DNA of 64,000 nucleotides from CAYILR01 sp964364175 (GTDB lineage Bacteria > Bdellovibrionota > UBA1018). Below the pieces are notes generated by a model. That model made no database searches, was not told the DNA's origin, and saw only the letters and a list, made by a program, of their open reading frames with translations. Every line of letters starts with the position of its first letter. Positions within the stretch are counted from its first letter, which is position 1. The stretch is taken from assembly GCA_964364175.1 (NCBI GenBank), contig CAYILR010000017.1, forward strand, positions 14,686-78,685, in the 5' to 3' direction. Positions 27,514 through 36,696 of the stretch are shown here, piece after piece. The translations under genes and the position numbers were made by a program.

Positions 27514-28382
27514 CGCGCCACCTTCAACAAATCTTGTGGATTAAACTTCGCTCGATGAATCACAGCCCCCCAGTGTAGATGCGGACCGCTGGCTCTACCG
27601 CTCATCCCAGCCAATCCCAGCTTGTCCTTCTGCAAAACCTTCTGATCAACCTTGACCGCTACTTCGCTCAAATGCGCGTACACGGTAAACAACCCGTACC
27701 CATGATTAATAATGACTGTTCCGCCGGTAAAAAACAAATCCTTCGCTAAAACCACTTTTCCGCCGGCTGGAGCATAGATCGGCGTGCCCGTGGCAGCCTT
27801 CAGGTCCACGCCCTGGTGAAAACTCTTCATTTGCCCGTTGAATACACGTTTGGTTCCAAATGGACTCGTGAACGGACTCTCGATCGGCGTGATGAATCCA
27901 CCCGCCCACATTTTTTCCGCAACTTCCTCTCGATAGAGCGCGGTGATTTCCTTTGCCTCTTTTGCAATTCGTTTGATGTCGGCTGGATTGGGATTGACGT
28001 GCTTGTTGTCGACTTTCAATGTCTCGGCTGGATAGTTTCCATCTTTCACTTCAAGGTTGAGGCTCAGATCCGATTTACCTCTGATTTTGACGAATTTTGA
28101 GCCCGGTTTGGAATTGAATGGAACAGCAAACAGCGCCTCGCACGATTTGTCTGTTCCTGGAAAAAAGGTAAATTCGACACCATCAAATTCACCCTTAAAA
28201 TCGCAAGACAATGGCAGAGCCTTGTCGGCTCCCTTGATCTGAATTCGAACCAGTGAACCATCGATTGCTGTGGTGGAAGAAAGCTCTGCTTTAAATGAAT
28301 CGGCATTCGCTCTGGCCAGCAGAACTGTAGAAATCACAAAAAAAGCAGTGCTAAACTGCCTGAACGGTTTTCTTCCCATCAT
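27510..28382 (-). CDS. M23 family peptidoglycan endopeptidase
   Basis: A 290-residue exported protein (signal region RQFSTAFFVISTVLLARANA). The C-terminal LytM domain (about 175-288) has the complete zinc/active-site pattern: HQGVDLKA (His, Asp), VYAHL and HLHWG. It should cleave peptide cross-links of peptidoglycan in the periplasm. The N-terminal domain is beta-rich, as in related M23 proteins. The start overlaps xseA by about 30 nt; ATGs at 28382 and 28379 are both possible. The intact active site contrasts with the degenerate LytM domain of the EnvC-like protein in the same operon. Confidence 0.88.
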   Translation of the reverse strand: MMGRKPFRQFSTAFFVISTVLLARANADSFKAELSSTTAIDGSLVRIQIKGADKALPLSCDFKGEFDGVEFTFFPGTDKSCEALFAVPFNSKPGSKFVKIRGKSDLSLNLEVKDGNYPAETLKVDNKHVNPNPADIKRIAKEAKEITALYREEVAEKMWAGGFITPIESPFTSPFGTKRVFNGQMKSFHQGVDLKAATGTPIYAPAGGKVVLAKDLFFTGGTVIINHGYGLFTVYAHLSEVAVKVDQKVLQKDKLGLAGMSGRASGPHLHWGAVIHRAKFNPQDLLKVAR

Positions 28383-29574
28383 AGAATCGGATTTGCATCT
28401 TCATGCCCGGAACAACTTGAGCAGTACTTCTCAGCAAAGAACCTTCTCCATCCGCACCTTCATGCACCATCGAGTAGCCTCGCTCCAGAACTCGCAAAGG
28501 AGAGAGCGCATCCAGTTTTCCAGTAGCGTGAGCCAAGAGAGACTGTTTTTTCTGCAACTGAATCTTCATCGCGCGATCCAATCGCGCCAAAAGATCGTCA
28601 CACTTCTGTGCGCTCTCACGCAGGCGATCCTTCGGACTGACCAATCTCGCCATCCAATGCGACAGGTCACGTTTGCGATGGAGCAGATCCTGGGTCATGG
28701 CGTTTCGCAGACGTAAACGGGAATCCTGGACCCGTTGTCGACATTCTACCCAATGATGAGATAAAATTTCTGCGGCTGCTGAAGGAGTCGGTGCACGAAC
28801 ATCCGCCACAAAATCAGAAATCGTAAAATCAATCTCATGCCCCACCGCCGAGATCACCGGCAAGCGCGAGCCAGCAATTGCGCGAGCGAGATTCTCATCG
28901 TTGAAGCTCCAGAGATCCTCAATGCTGCCACCGCCACGAGCCAGCACCACCAAATCCCCGAGATCCAGCCGATTGGCCAGCTCAAGACCTCGAATGATCT
29001 GCGCAGACGCTGCATCTCCCTGAACCAAAGCCGGAATCACTCGGATCTGAACTTGCGGCGCTCGGCGAGACATCACCTGAATCATGTCTCGAATTGCAGC
29101 GCCCGTCGGTGAAGTAATGATCGCTATTTTTCTGGGGAAAAGCGGCAGCTGACGTTTTCTAGCAGTCTCGAACAAACCTTCTGCCGCCAATTTGGCCTTG
29201 AGTTGCTCGAATGCGATTTGCAAAGCCCCTGCACCCAACGGCTCCAACCGATCAATCACTAATTGATACGAACCGCGCGGTGGGTAAACCGACAGCTTCC
29301 CGTGACACAGAACCTGCATTCCATCTTTGACTTCGAAAGATCGCTTGCGTGCGCCCCACCCAAAAATCGCGGCGCTGATCATGGAATTTCCATCTTTCAA
29401 CGAAAAATACACATGCCCCGAGGACGCGGGTTTGAAGTTGCTGATTTCACCTTGAATCCAGACGTTCGAAAACTGAGGCTCCAACGTCATGCGAATCCGG
29501 GCGGTCAACTCCGAAACGGTCAATGCGGATGGCCGCTCTGTGGCCGGGGACTGCTGAGACTGCAATTCACTCAT
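28351..29574 (-). CDS. xseA: Exodeoxyribonuclease VII large subunit
   Basis: 407 residues, somewhat shorter than the E. coli enzyme (456). The N-terminal OB fold is typical (LTVSELTARIRMTLEPQFSN, WIQGEISNF), followed by the catalytic core (RGGGSIEDLWSFND, the family signature) and a C-terminal coiled coil. It degrades single-stranded DNA with XseB. No xseB gene is seen nearby. It sits unexpectedly between a CtpA protease and an M23 peptidase, overlapping both neighbours. Confidence 0.95.
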   Translation of the reverse strand: MSELQSQQSPATERPSALTVSELTARIRMTLEPQFSNVWIQGEISNFKPASSGHVYFSLKDGNSMISAAIFGWGARKRSFEVKDGMQVLCHGKLSVYPPRGSYQLVIDRLEPLGAGALQIAFEQLKAKLAAEGLFETARKRQLPLFPRKIAIITSPTGAAIRDMIQVMSRRAPQVQIRVIPALVQGDAASAQIIRGLELANRLDLGDLVVLARGGGSIEDLWSFNDENLARAIAGSRLPVISAVGHEIDFTISDFVADVRAPTPSAAAEILSHHWVECRQRVQDSRLRLRNAMTQDLLHRKRDLSHWMARLVSPKDRLRESAQKCDDLLARLDRAMKIQLQKKQSLLAHATGKLDALSPLRVLERGYSMVHEGADGEGSLLRSTAQVVPGMKMQIRFYDGKKTVQAV

Positions 29575-31043
29575 TTTGCGGCCGCAGCCTCTTTCACGGT
29601 CAACTTATTGAAGACCTCGAAGGATTTGAGCAAGTTCACTGCTTCTTTGACTTGGAAATCCTCTTTCGGATTAAACTTCATCGGCTCCATGTCGTCGTCT
29701 TTGTCCTTGCCGTCTTTTTTGTCTTTCTTCTTGCCAATCATCTCCAGCTCTTCTTTTTTGTACTCTTCTTTTTTCGCTTTGGCTGCGGCTGCATCTTCTG
29801 GATCTTCCTTATTCGCCATGTGGCCTTTGAGATCTTTTTCTCTCAAGAACTCTTGCTTGCGCTTGGCTTCTGCTAGGAGTTTTGGATCGTAATCATCCAA
29901 CATCACGTCGGGGACCACGCCTTTCTCCTGAATGCTACGACCGCTCGGGGTGTAATAACGAGCGATGGTCAATTTCAAACCAATGTCCTTGCCCAGGTCC
30001 ATCACAGTTTGAACGGATCCTTTTCCGAAAGTCGTGTTGCCCACGATGATTGCGCGATGATGATCCTGCAGAGCTCCTGCAACAATCTCTGCTGCCGATG
30101 CAGTGCTAGAGTTCACGAGGATCGCAACAGGCAGATCTTTGCGTGCCACACCTTTGCGAGCGTACTTCACTTCTTTTTGATCTTTGTTTCGACCGATCGT
30201 GGAAACTACGACTCCATCATCAATGAAGAGCGATGTGACCTCTACGGCTTGATCCAATAATCCACCCGGATTGTAACGCAAGTCAAAGATCAGACCTTTG
30301 AGCTTCTTGCCCCCTTTGGACTCGAGTTTCTCGATCGCTTTTTTCACATCAGCAGCGGCGTTTTCGTTGAAACTGCTCAAACGCACATAGCCCCACTGAG
30401 GTTCCAGCTCTTCAAACTTCACAGACTGAATCTTGATAATATCTCGAATGATTTTAACTTCTTTCACGCGCTCGAATCCGTCGCGATAAATTGAAAGAAC
30501 CACTTCTGATCCTTTTTTGCCTCTCATCTTAGAAACAGCTTCGGTGAGACTCATCCCTTTGGTGCTCTCGTCATTAATTTTGATGATCCGATCGCTGGGT
30601 TTCAAACCGGCTTTCCAAGCGGGGGTATCTTCGATGGGAGTAATGACAGTCAGCACATTGTCCTTCATTCCAATCTCAACACCGAGGCCACCGAATTTTC
30701 CGCTGGTATCAATTTTCATGTCTTTGAAAATTTCGGGAGTCAGGAAATTAGAGTGTGGATCCAGAGTTTCGAGCATTCCTTTGATCGCACCATAAACAAG
30801 ATCTTTGTTTTTCACTTCTTCGACGTAATTATTTTCGACAAAATGGAGAACTTTTTGAAAAAGCTCCAAGTTTTCGTATCGGTCTTGCCCGCCGGAAACA
30901 GAACTTCCACTCGAACTATCTCCAGCAGCTTCTGCAGTCGCTAGGATGACCTGTTTGGCAATGCTCTGGCCAAAAGCCAAACCGAGCCACGAAACAGTGA
31001 GCACTGCACAGAACGTCAGGATCTTCTTGGATGCTTGATTCAT
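29571..31043 (-). CDS. C-terminal processing peptidase (S41, CtpA/Prc-like)
   Basis: A 490-residue periplasmic protease anchored by an N-terminal hydrophobic segment. It has a PDZ domain (about 95-180, GGLGVEIGMKDNVLTV) and an S41 domain with catalytic Ser in NSSTASAAEIVAG and Lys in FGKGSVQ. The C-terminal 80 residues are Lys/Asp/Glu-rich. CtpA/Prc proteases in other bacteria trim peptidoglycan hydrolases and their regulators, which fits the neighbours FtsEX, EnvC-like and M23. It lies 16 nt after the EnvC-like gene. Confidence 0.93.
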   Translation of the reverse strand: MNQASKKILTFCAVLTVSWLGLAFGQSIAKQVILATAEAAGDSSSGSSVSGGQDRYENLELFQKVLHFVENNYVEEVKNKDLVYGAIKGMLETLDPHSNFLTPEIFKDMKIDTSGKFGGLGVEIGMKDNVLTVITPIEDTPAWKAGLKPSDRIIKINDESTKGMSLTEAVSKMRGKKGSEVVLSIYRDGFERVKEVKIIRDIIKIQSVKFEELEPQWGYVRLSSFNENAAADVKKAIEKLESKGGKKLKGLIFDLRYNPGGLLDQAVEVTSLFIDDGVVVSTIGRNKDQKEVKYARKGVARKDLPVAILVNSSTASAAEIVAGALQDHHRAIIVGNTTFGKGSVQTVMDLGKDIGLKLTIARYYTPSGRSIQEKGVVPDVMLDDYDPKLLAEAKRKQEFLREKDLKGHMANKEDPEDAAAAKAKKEEYKKEELEMIGKKKDKKDGKDKDDDMEPMKFNPKEDFQVKEAVNLLKSFEVFNKLTVKEAAAAK

Positions 31044-31059
31044 AGACTTTCAGGTTAAG

Positions 31060-32208
31060 CTAATTGGTGACCCACTGCAATGGGTTCACAGCGACATTTC
31101 GAGAACGAATTTCAAAATAAACGGGTTTACCAGATGCGTCACTCATCCCAATCCGATCCCCAGTCAGAACTGCATCGCCCGCTTTTTTGCTTAAAACACC
31201 GAGACGGGCGCAAAGAGAGTAAACCTGATTGCCATGATCGATGATGGCGACTTTTCCGTAACCCGCCAGCTCGCCTGAATAAGCAATTTTTCCTTCTGAA
31301 ACCGATGTGACCGGCTGATTGGGCCGCCCAGCGATCTCAATCCCCTTTTTGAAAACATAGAGCCCCGACTGTGCATCCATCTGGCGACCAAAGGCCGACA
31401 CGATTTTACCCGGAATCGGCAATTTGAGATGTCCTTGCATCTGCGCGATCTGCCCAATGCGAACGGCCTGAGCGGCTGTTTTTTCCACTTGTTGCGAGTG
31501 TTCGAGCTCCTTGCGTGCGTTGAACTCCGTCAAAAGCCGCTCCACTTGAAATTCGACTCCCTTGAGTTTGCGATAATGCTCCAGCTGCTGAACCCGATCG
31601 ACTTGGCGCTTTTTCAGGAGATCCATTTGCATGTCTTGGCTGAGTTGCATCAAGCCCTTCTGCTCTTGAAGTTCTTGCACCAGATAATCCAGCTGCGCGC
31701 GCTCTTCACGGATTTTGATTTCGAGACGGTCGGCATCTTGCAAATCGATTTTGTAAACTTCAACTTCATGCAGGCGCTGATCCACCAGACGAGACAGGAC
31801 TTTTCTGCGAGGAGCCTCGAGGGTTTCCTGCTCGGGCAGCCACGTGGAACGGGGTTGCTCATGAAAAGAGCGCATTAGGTCTTTGAGTGAACGACGGATC
31901 GACTTGGATTGGGTTGTAACTTTTTCTTTTAGAAGCCCACGGCGCTCTTCCAAATCACCGATGGCTTGCTCAAGCTCCTGTATTCTCACTTGCCCCAGGC
32001 GTCGCTCTTCTTCCTGGAGCTCAATCAGTTTTTTTAAACGCACGATATTCATCCGAGCTTGTTTTTGCTCTTTCAGGCCCACGATCAGGGACTGCTCTAC
32101 AATCATGACTTGGCTTCGAACGGATCGCATTTTATCGGAGAGCGATGGAGATGGGATCGCTGCATTCGTCTGCGATGGGAAAAAAACCATGAACAACAAA
32201 AAAATCAT
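31060..32208 (-). CDS. EnvC-like murein hydrolase activator
   Basis: A 382-residue exported protein: signal segment (MIFLLFMVFFPSQTNA), a long coiled coil (about 25-245) and a C-terminal LytM domain (about 260-380). The zinc ligands of active M23 enzymes are lost: the HxxxD site reads KKGIEIAG, the YAHL strand reads CARLGVL, and HxH becomes YFEIR. This is the hallmark of EnvC, which does not cut wall itself but activates amidases when driven by FtsEX. The start overlaps the ftsX stop (ATGA), and ftsE-ftsX lie directly upstream, which strongly supports this role. Confidence 0.85.
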   Translation of the reverse strand: MIFLLFMVFFPSQTNAAIPSPSLSDKMRSVRSQVMIVEQSLIVGLKEQKQARMNIVRLKKLIELQEEERRLGQVRIQELEQAIGDLEERRGLLKEKVTTQSKSIRRSLKDLMRSFHEQPRSTWLPEQETLEAPRRKVLSRLVDQRLHEVEVYKIDLQDADRLEIKIREERAQLDYLVQELQEQKGLMQLSQDMQMDLLKKRQVDRVQQLEHYRKLKGVEFQVERLLTEFNARKELEHSQQVEKTAAQAVRIGQIAQMQGHLKLPIPGKIVSAFGRQMDAQSGLYVFKKGIEIAGRPNQPVTSVSEGKIAYSGELAGYGKVAIIDHGNQVYSLCARLGVLSKKAGDAVLTGDRIGMSDASGKPVYFEIRSRNVAVNPLQWVTN

Positions 32209-33068
32209 CGCGAAGAAACTCCTGCTGCCAATACGCCCGAGATCATTCCTAACGTCGATCCAATCACCAAAAGAAGCAATCCCATGCTAGCTGACGGAAC
32301 AGGCATCTCGGTGAGCAGCGGTGACAGACCCTTGACCTGCATCGTGATCTGAACCCCCACAGTTGCCCAAGCTGCCCAAGCAATCGCGCCTCCCATAAAT
32401 CCCACCAACCAGGACGAAATCAAAGTAGGCATGCGGATCACAACCTCGTTCGCACCCCAAAGCCTGAGAAACGAAATCGCATCGGATTGAATGGTGCGAT
32501 TCATTCTCACCAGGTGAACCAGCCCCGTCATCAAAGCCAAAGCCAATCCCATCAGCATCAAGCGAGCGACCCATCGCAAGGCACGAAATGCACCGACTAC
32601 GTTTTTGTAACGATCCTTAGATGTCTCCATGGACTCAATGCCGGGCATTCCGTGAATGGCCTGCGCTGTCTGGTCCTGAAAAACCCCAGAAATAGAAATA
32701 TATCGAGGAATCAGGGCTGTGCCTTCTTCGCCCATGTCCTCCAGCTCACGACTCAGTTCAGGATAGCGAGGCTTGAGTTCCGCAATGAATTCTGACGCGC
32801 TCATTTTTTGCACATGGATGGCGGACCCCAAGGAAGTTTGAATCGAATCCACCAAACGCGTCTCTCCTGCGCGATCCAGCTGCGGAGATAAATACGCGGT
32901 GATCACTTGTTCTTGCTGCAAGCGTTGGACGACCGGAGCGAATCCCTGTTCGATCCAAAACAAAAATCCGGAGAGCACCAGCAAAACGGAAGCTGTCAGA
33001 ATCGAGCTAGCTTGACTGAGCGGCGCCAATCGAAAAGGACGCCAGGCCAGCTTCAAAAAAATACTCAT
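32205..33068 (-). CDS. ftsX: Cell division protein FtsX
   Basis: 287 residues from the ATG at 33068, which overlaps the ftsE stop (ATGA); the frame is open further upstream but that part is antisense-like sequence. It has the four-helix FtsX layout: an N-terminal helix (ASSILTASVLLVLSGFLFW), a periplasmic domain (about 45-160) and three C-terminal helices. With FtsE it forms an ABC-type complex at the septum that transmits ATP hydrolysis to EnvC-type activators. Confidence 0.88.
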   Translation of the reverse strand: MSIFLKLAWRPFRLAPLSQASSILTASVLLVLSGFLFWIEQGFAPVVQRLQQEQVITAYLSPQLDRAGETRLVDSIQTSLGSAIHVQKMSASEFIAELKPRYPELSRELEDMGEEGTALIPRYISISGVFQDQTAQAIHGMPGIESMETSKDRYKNVVGAFRALRWVARLMLMGLALALMTGLVHLVRMNRTIQSDAISFLRLWGANEVVIRMPTLISSWLVGFMGGAIAWAAWATVGVQITMQVKGLSPLLTEMPVPSASMGLLLLVIGSTLGMISGVLAAGVSSR

Positions 33069-33739
33069 AATAGACCATCCTCCAAAACCACGTGTCCGCC
33101 TCTCAATACAGCGCATCGTTTGCGCACACGCCGGACGATCTCGCGATCGTGTGTAGCCAAAACAACAGTAGAACCCATGACGTTCGCTTTCAAGAGCAAG
33201 TCCATCATGGTCCAAGTCGTGTCCTTGTCCTGTGCTCCTGTGGGTTCGTCAGCGATGATCAGCTCCGGAGCGCGCGCCAACGCTCGTGCAACTGCAACTC
33301 TCTGAGCTTCCCCCCCGGATAGGGTCTGGATTTTTTTCTCACGACGGTCAGTCAGGTGAAGTCGCTCCAGAATTTCGAGAATTTTTCTTTTGGATTCCGC
33401 GGTCAGAGCGCGATTGCCGCTCAGAGACAGCGAAAGTGCAATATTTTCCATCACGGTCAAATCCGGAATCAAATGCAGACCTTGCGGCACATATCCCAAC
33501 GCGCGCCGGATCGTCCTTAGAGTTGAAGGTGACACGCGAGACAAATCATAACCAAACAAGCTGATCTGACCTCCGCTTGCAGCCTCCTCTGTCGCCAATA
33601 TTCTCAACAACGATGATTTACCCGCTCCACTTCCACCAATCACATAGAGGAATTCGCCCTGCTTGAGTTTTAAATTGACTCGCTCCAGCACACGGCTGTG
33701 ACCGAAGTATGTTTTTGATACTGATACTAAATCTACCAT
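33065..33739 (-). CDS. ftsE: Cell division ATP-binding protein FtsE
   Basis: 224 residues, a compact ABC ATPase. Walker A GGSGAGKSSLL, signature LSGGEAQRVAVARAL, Walker B LIIADEPTG and the switch His in LATHDRE are present. GGAGAAGGGGG lies upstream of the ATG. It starts an eight-gene run to 25456 that deals mostly with cell-wall cleavage. It diverges from the CPBP-like gene at 33823. Confidence 0.93.
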   Translation of the reverse strand: MVDLVSVSKTYFGHSRVLERVNLKLKQGEFLYVIGGSGAGKSSLLRILATEEAASGGQISLFGYDLSRVSPSTLRTIRRALGYVPQGLHLIPDLTVMENIALSLSLSGNRALTAESKRKILEILERLHLTDRREKKIQTLSGGEAQRVAVARALARAPELIIADEPTGAQDKDTTWTMMDLLLKANVMGSTVVLATHDREIVRRVRKRCAVLRGGHVVLEDGLL

Positions 33740-33822
33740 CCAAACGATCCCCCTTCTCCAGGATAACCTAAATTACGAAAAGAGAAAAATTTGACAGGCA
33801 TGAAGCGACAAACGGATGATCT

Positions 33823-34749
33823 ATGGGAGTGAATCTTGCTATTTCGTTGAATAAAGTCAAAATTTTGGCTCCCCTTTCGGGCTTGGCTGCCTATATGGTC
33901 TGGATCGCTGCGTTCAAGATGCTTTTTTTAACTCTGGCGGTTTATCTTTTTGTCTCCGCCCATCCTGGCGCCTCCGGGTTTGACGAAATTCATGACTGGG
34001 TCAGCTCCAACGAACTCACCTTGATGGCAGTGAGTTCGCTGCTCTTTGTTCTGGTGCTTCGTTCTTCTTCCCCCTCGCGAACCGCGACTTGGGAGGAATT
34101 TGTTCACAGCGAACGTTGGATCAAAAGATTTCTTCCCGGATTCGTGAATGGATCCCTCATTGCAGGTGTGCTGATTCTTGCCTTTATCGCTGCGGGTTTG
34201 TACCGATTCCTGGGATTGCTGCTCCAACCCGAAGAAGCGTCGCTCACTCTCGTGCAGTTTTTTGCAAAAACCCTGAGCTGCATCGCTCTCGCTTATTGCG
34301 AGGCTTATCTTTTCAATCAGCGTTGGCTGAGTCGCTTTCGCGGCTTTGCTCAACATGACTGGATCGTGGTAGGCATTATCGGAGTCGCCTACTGCCTCGT
34401 CAAAATGATTCAGTTCGAACTGAGCTGGACCCAGGTTTTCACTTTGTTGCTGATTCAGATTTTGATTTCGAGCCGTAAAATAATTGACGGTGATTTTGGT
34501 TTTGGCGCAGGATTTCTATCCGGACTGTGGTTTATTTTTCACCCCGTTTTCAGCCTTTCCATCTTGGGGAACTCAGTTTCTGGATTGTGGATGATTCGGC
34601 CCGTTGCTTTGGCAGGTTTTCCAGAAGAATGGTCCCGATGGGCTTCCGGTGGAATCGGCGGTCCTTTGTCCAGCTTGGTGCTTCAATTAATTCTGGTCTC
34701 ACTCATCCTAAAAACGGTTATCAAAAACAAAAAAAAGGGGCACTCTTAG
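33823..34749 (+). CDS. Polytopic membrane protein, CPBP/Abi-like
   Basis: 308 residues with about eight predicted membrane helices. CEAYLFNQRW and the later GFGAGFLSGLWFIFH vaguely recall the EExxxR and H motifs of CPBP (CAAX protease/bacteriocin-processing) intramembrane proteases, but the Glu pair and Arg are not intact, so proteolysis is doubtful. tolQ begins 4 nt after its stop, so it is the first gene of the Tol operon; a link to envelope maintenance is inferred. A TTGACA lies upstream at 33792, but no good -10 is seen. Confidence 0.5.
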   Translation: MGVNLAISLNKVKILAPLSGLAAYMVWIAAFKMLFLTLAVYLFVSAHPGASGFDEIHDWVSSNELTLMAVSSLLFVLVLRSSSPSRTATWEEFVHSERWIKRFLPGFVNGSLIAGVLILAFIAAGLYRFLGLLLQPEEASLTLVQFFAKTLSCIALAYCEAYLFNQRWLSRFRGFAQHDWIVVGIIGVAYCLVKMIQFELSWTQVFTLLLIQILISSRKIIDGDFGFGAGFLSGLWFIFHPVFSLSILGNSVSGLWMIRPVALAGFPEEWSRWASGGIGGPLSSLVLQLILVSLILKTVIKNKKKGHS

Positions 34750-34752
34750 GTT

Positions 34753-35454
34753 ATGCAAACTCCATCCGCAGTCCAAACCGGCGCCATTCAACTGATTCTC
34801 CAGGCAGGACCCATCGTCAAACTGGTTCTATTATTTTTATTTATGAGCTCGGTGGTCTGCTGGACGATTATTTTTGCAAAGTGGATATCTTTGAAGAAAG
34901 CCGCCCGGCAAGACGGGCAATTTCTGGATAGTTTCTGGGCAGGAAAAAGCATCGACGAGGTTTTCATCAAAACAGAAATCTACCCGGCTTCGCCAGTCGC
35001 TGCCGTTTTTCAATCCGGCTATAAAGAACTTCGCAAACTCACTGGAGCGGACGGTCAAACCAACTCACCCGCTGGGATTGAAAATATCAGCCGAGCTTTG
35101 GCGCGCACTTCCAACGCACAAGTGACCCAGCTGGAGCACAACATCAATTGGTTGGCTACAACAGCCAGTGCTGCTCCGTTCGTCGGGCTATTTGGGACTG
35201 TGTGGGGCATTATGACTTCCTTTCAAAACATCGGTGCATCTGGATCAGCCAACCTGGCTGTCGTCGCACCTGGAATTTCGGAGGCATTGATCGCTACGGC
35301 TGCAGGACTTGCTGCCGCCATCCCTGCGGCCATCGCCTACAACCATTTCGTGGGGCGAATCCGTAGAATTGCAGTGGACATCGACTGTTTCTCACAAGAT
35401 TTATTGAATATCCTTCAACGCAATCTCTCCTCCCCGAAATTGGAGGCGAAATAA
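34753..35454 (+). CDS. tolQ: TolQ/ExbB-type proton channel subunit
   Basis: 233 residues with the MotA/TolQ/ExbB layout: one N-terminal helix (IVKLVLLFLFMSSVVCWTIIFAKW), a cytoplasmic domain and two C-terminal helices containing ATTASAAPFVGLFGTVWGIM and the family Thr/Gly-rich pore region. With TolR it uses the proton gradient to energise the Tol system, which constricts the outer membrane at division. The order CPBP-tolQ-tolR-tolA-tolB supports Tol over Exb. Confidence 0.92.
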   Translation: MQTPSAVQTGAIQLILQAGPIVKLVLLFLFMSSVVCWTIIFAKWISLKKAARQDGQFLDSFWAGKSIDEVFIKTEIYPASPVAAVFQSGYKELRKLTGADGQTNSPAGIENISRALARTSNAQVTQLEHNINWLATTASAAPFVGLFGTVWGIMTSFQNIGASGSANLAVVAPGISEALIATAAGLAAAIPAAIAYNHFVGRIRRIAVDIDCFSQDLLNILQRNLSSPKLEAK

Positions 35455-35457
35455 TTC

Positions 35458-35889
35458 GTGGCACTTTCTTTTCAAAAAAATCAAACGGGTTCAGGGACTC
35501 AATCGGCACTTTCTGAAATCAACGTCACACCGCTCGTCGATGTGATGCTGGTTTTGCTGATCGTATTCATGGTGTCTGCGCCATTGATGCAGCAGGGAAT
35601 CTCAGTGGATCTCCCCAAAACAAATGCACCTTCTATGAATGAGGCTCCCGAACAAATGGTTTTGGTGATTGAGCGAAACAAACGGATTCTACTGAATGGA
35701 AATTTGGTTTCTTCGAGTGATCTGCGCGAAAAACTCATTGCAATCGCCAAGATGAAACCTAATCTGGAGATCGTCATCCAAGGCGATCAAGGTGTCCCCT
35801 ATGGGACTGTCGCGCAAGTCATGGCTGAAGTGAAACAAGCAGGAATCAATCGAGTCGGCCTAGCGACGGAGCCTGCCCCCCAAAAATGA
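35458..35889 (+). CDS. tolR: TolR/ExbD-type biopolymer transport protein
   Basis: 143 residues from a GTG start 4 nt after the tolQ stop. One membrane helix (VTPLVDVMLVLLIVFMVSAPLM) carries the conserved Asp needed for proton coupling, and the periplasmic part ends in the usual TolR dimerisation fold. The 3' end overlaps the tolA-like start (ATGA). Confidence 0.92.
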   Translation: MALSFQKNQTGSGTQSALSEINVTPLVDVMLVLLIVFMVSAPLMQQGISVDLPKTNAPSMNEAPEQMVLVIERNKRILLNGNLVSSSDLREKLIAIAKMKPNLEIVIQGDQGVPYGTVAQVMAEVKQAGINRVGLATEPAPQK

Positions 35890-36683
35890 AGCTGGATCAG
35901 TCCACGCACGAACAGAGAAGTCCGAGCGACGCATTCTCCCGGCCATTTGCAGTTTCAGCCGTTTTGCATGGGACACTTCTCACGTTTTTCATCATTCACA
36001 GCCTGATTTGGGACACCCCACGCCAAGCGCATATTCCGACCTTGCGGGTAGATCTCGTGGGATTGCCAGATCAGCTCAAAGGACAAAAAAATCCGGGCGT
36101 CACTCCCAATGAATCAGAGCTCACTAAAGAATTAGACCAAGCCCGCAAAGAGGCTCAAAAAATTAAAACACAAAAGGTCATTTCTCCTCCGAAATCTGAT
36201 GAGATGGTTGTTTCACCGAAAAAAAAGGATAAAAAAGAATCGAAGAAGGAAGAGAAAAAAAGACTCCGAGAAGAGCGTCTTCAAAACGCGCTCGATCGAA
36301 TCAAAGCTCTTTCTAAAATAGGAGACGACTCCAAAGGCCGGGGCGCTCCCATCAAGGGCAATAAAATCTCCCCGGGCACCAGCCTCTCGGGAGAAGCACG
36401 TGAAGGCACTGCAGCCGAGTATTACGACGCCCTCCGTGAACACTTGCAAGAGCGTTGGGAGCTGCCTCGCTGGCTTGCACGAAAAAACCTCTCGGCGAAG
36501 GTGATGCTCTACATTGATCGCAGAGGCAAAGTGGATCAGCTGGTTTTTACGCAAAGCTCCGGCGACGCTCAATACGATGCGGCCGTCAAAAAAACGATCA
36601 TGGATAGCCAACCCTTCCCTACGCCTAATCAACAAGCCCAGATGCTAGGTTCCCGTGGAATCGCGATTCATTTTCCATTATGA
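35886..36683 (+). CDS. tolA: TolA-like protein with TonB-type C-terminus
   Basis: 265 residues: an N-terminal helix (FAVSAVLHGTLLTFFIIHSLI), a Lys/Glu-rich stalk (about 80-140) and a C-terminal TonB/TolA domain (LRERWELPRW...LYIDRRGKVDQLVF...DAAVKKTI). It should span the periplasm and contact TolB or other outer-membrane partners. The stalk is much shorter than in E. coli TolA (421 residues). Confidence 0.8.
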   Translation: MKLDQSTHEQRSPSDAFSRPFAVSAVLHGTLLTFFIIHSLIWDTPRQAHIPTLRVDLVGLPDQLKGQKNPGVTPNESELTKELDQARKEAQKIKTQKVISPPKSDEMVVSPKKKDKKESKKEEKKRLREERLQNALDRIKALSKIGDDSKGRGAPIKGNKISPGTSLSGEAREGTAAEYYDALREHLQERWELPRWLARKNLSAKVMLYIDRRGKVDQLVFTQSSGDAQYDAAVKKTIMDSQPFPTPNQQAQMLGSRGIAIHFPL

Positions 36684-36696
36684 TCGAAGGTGACGC

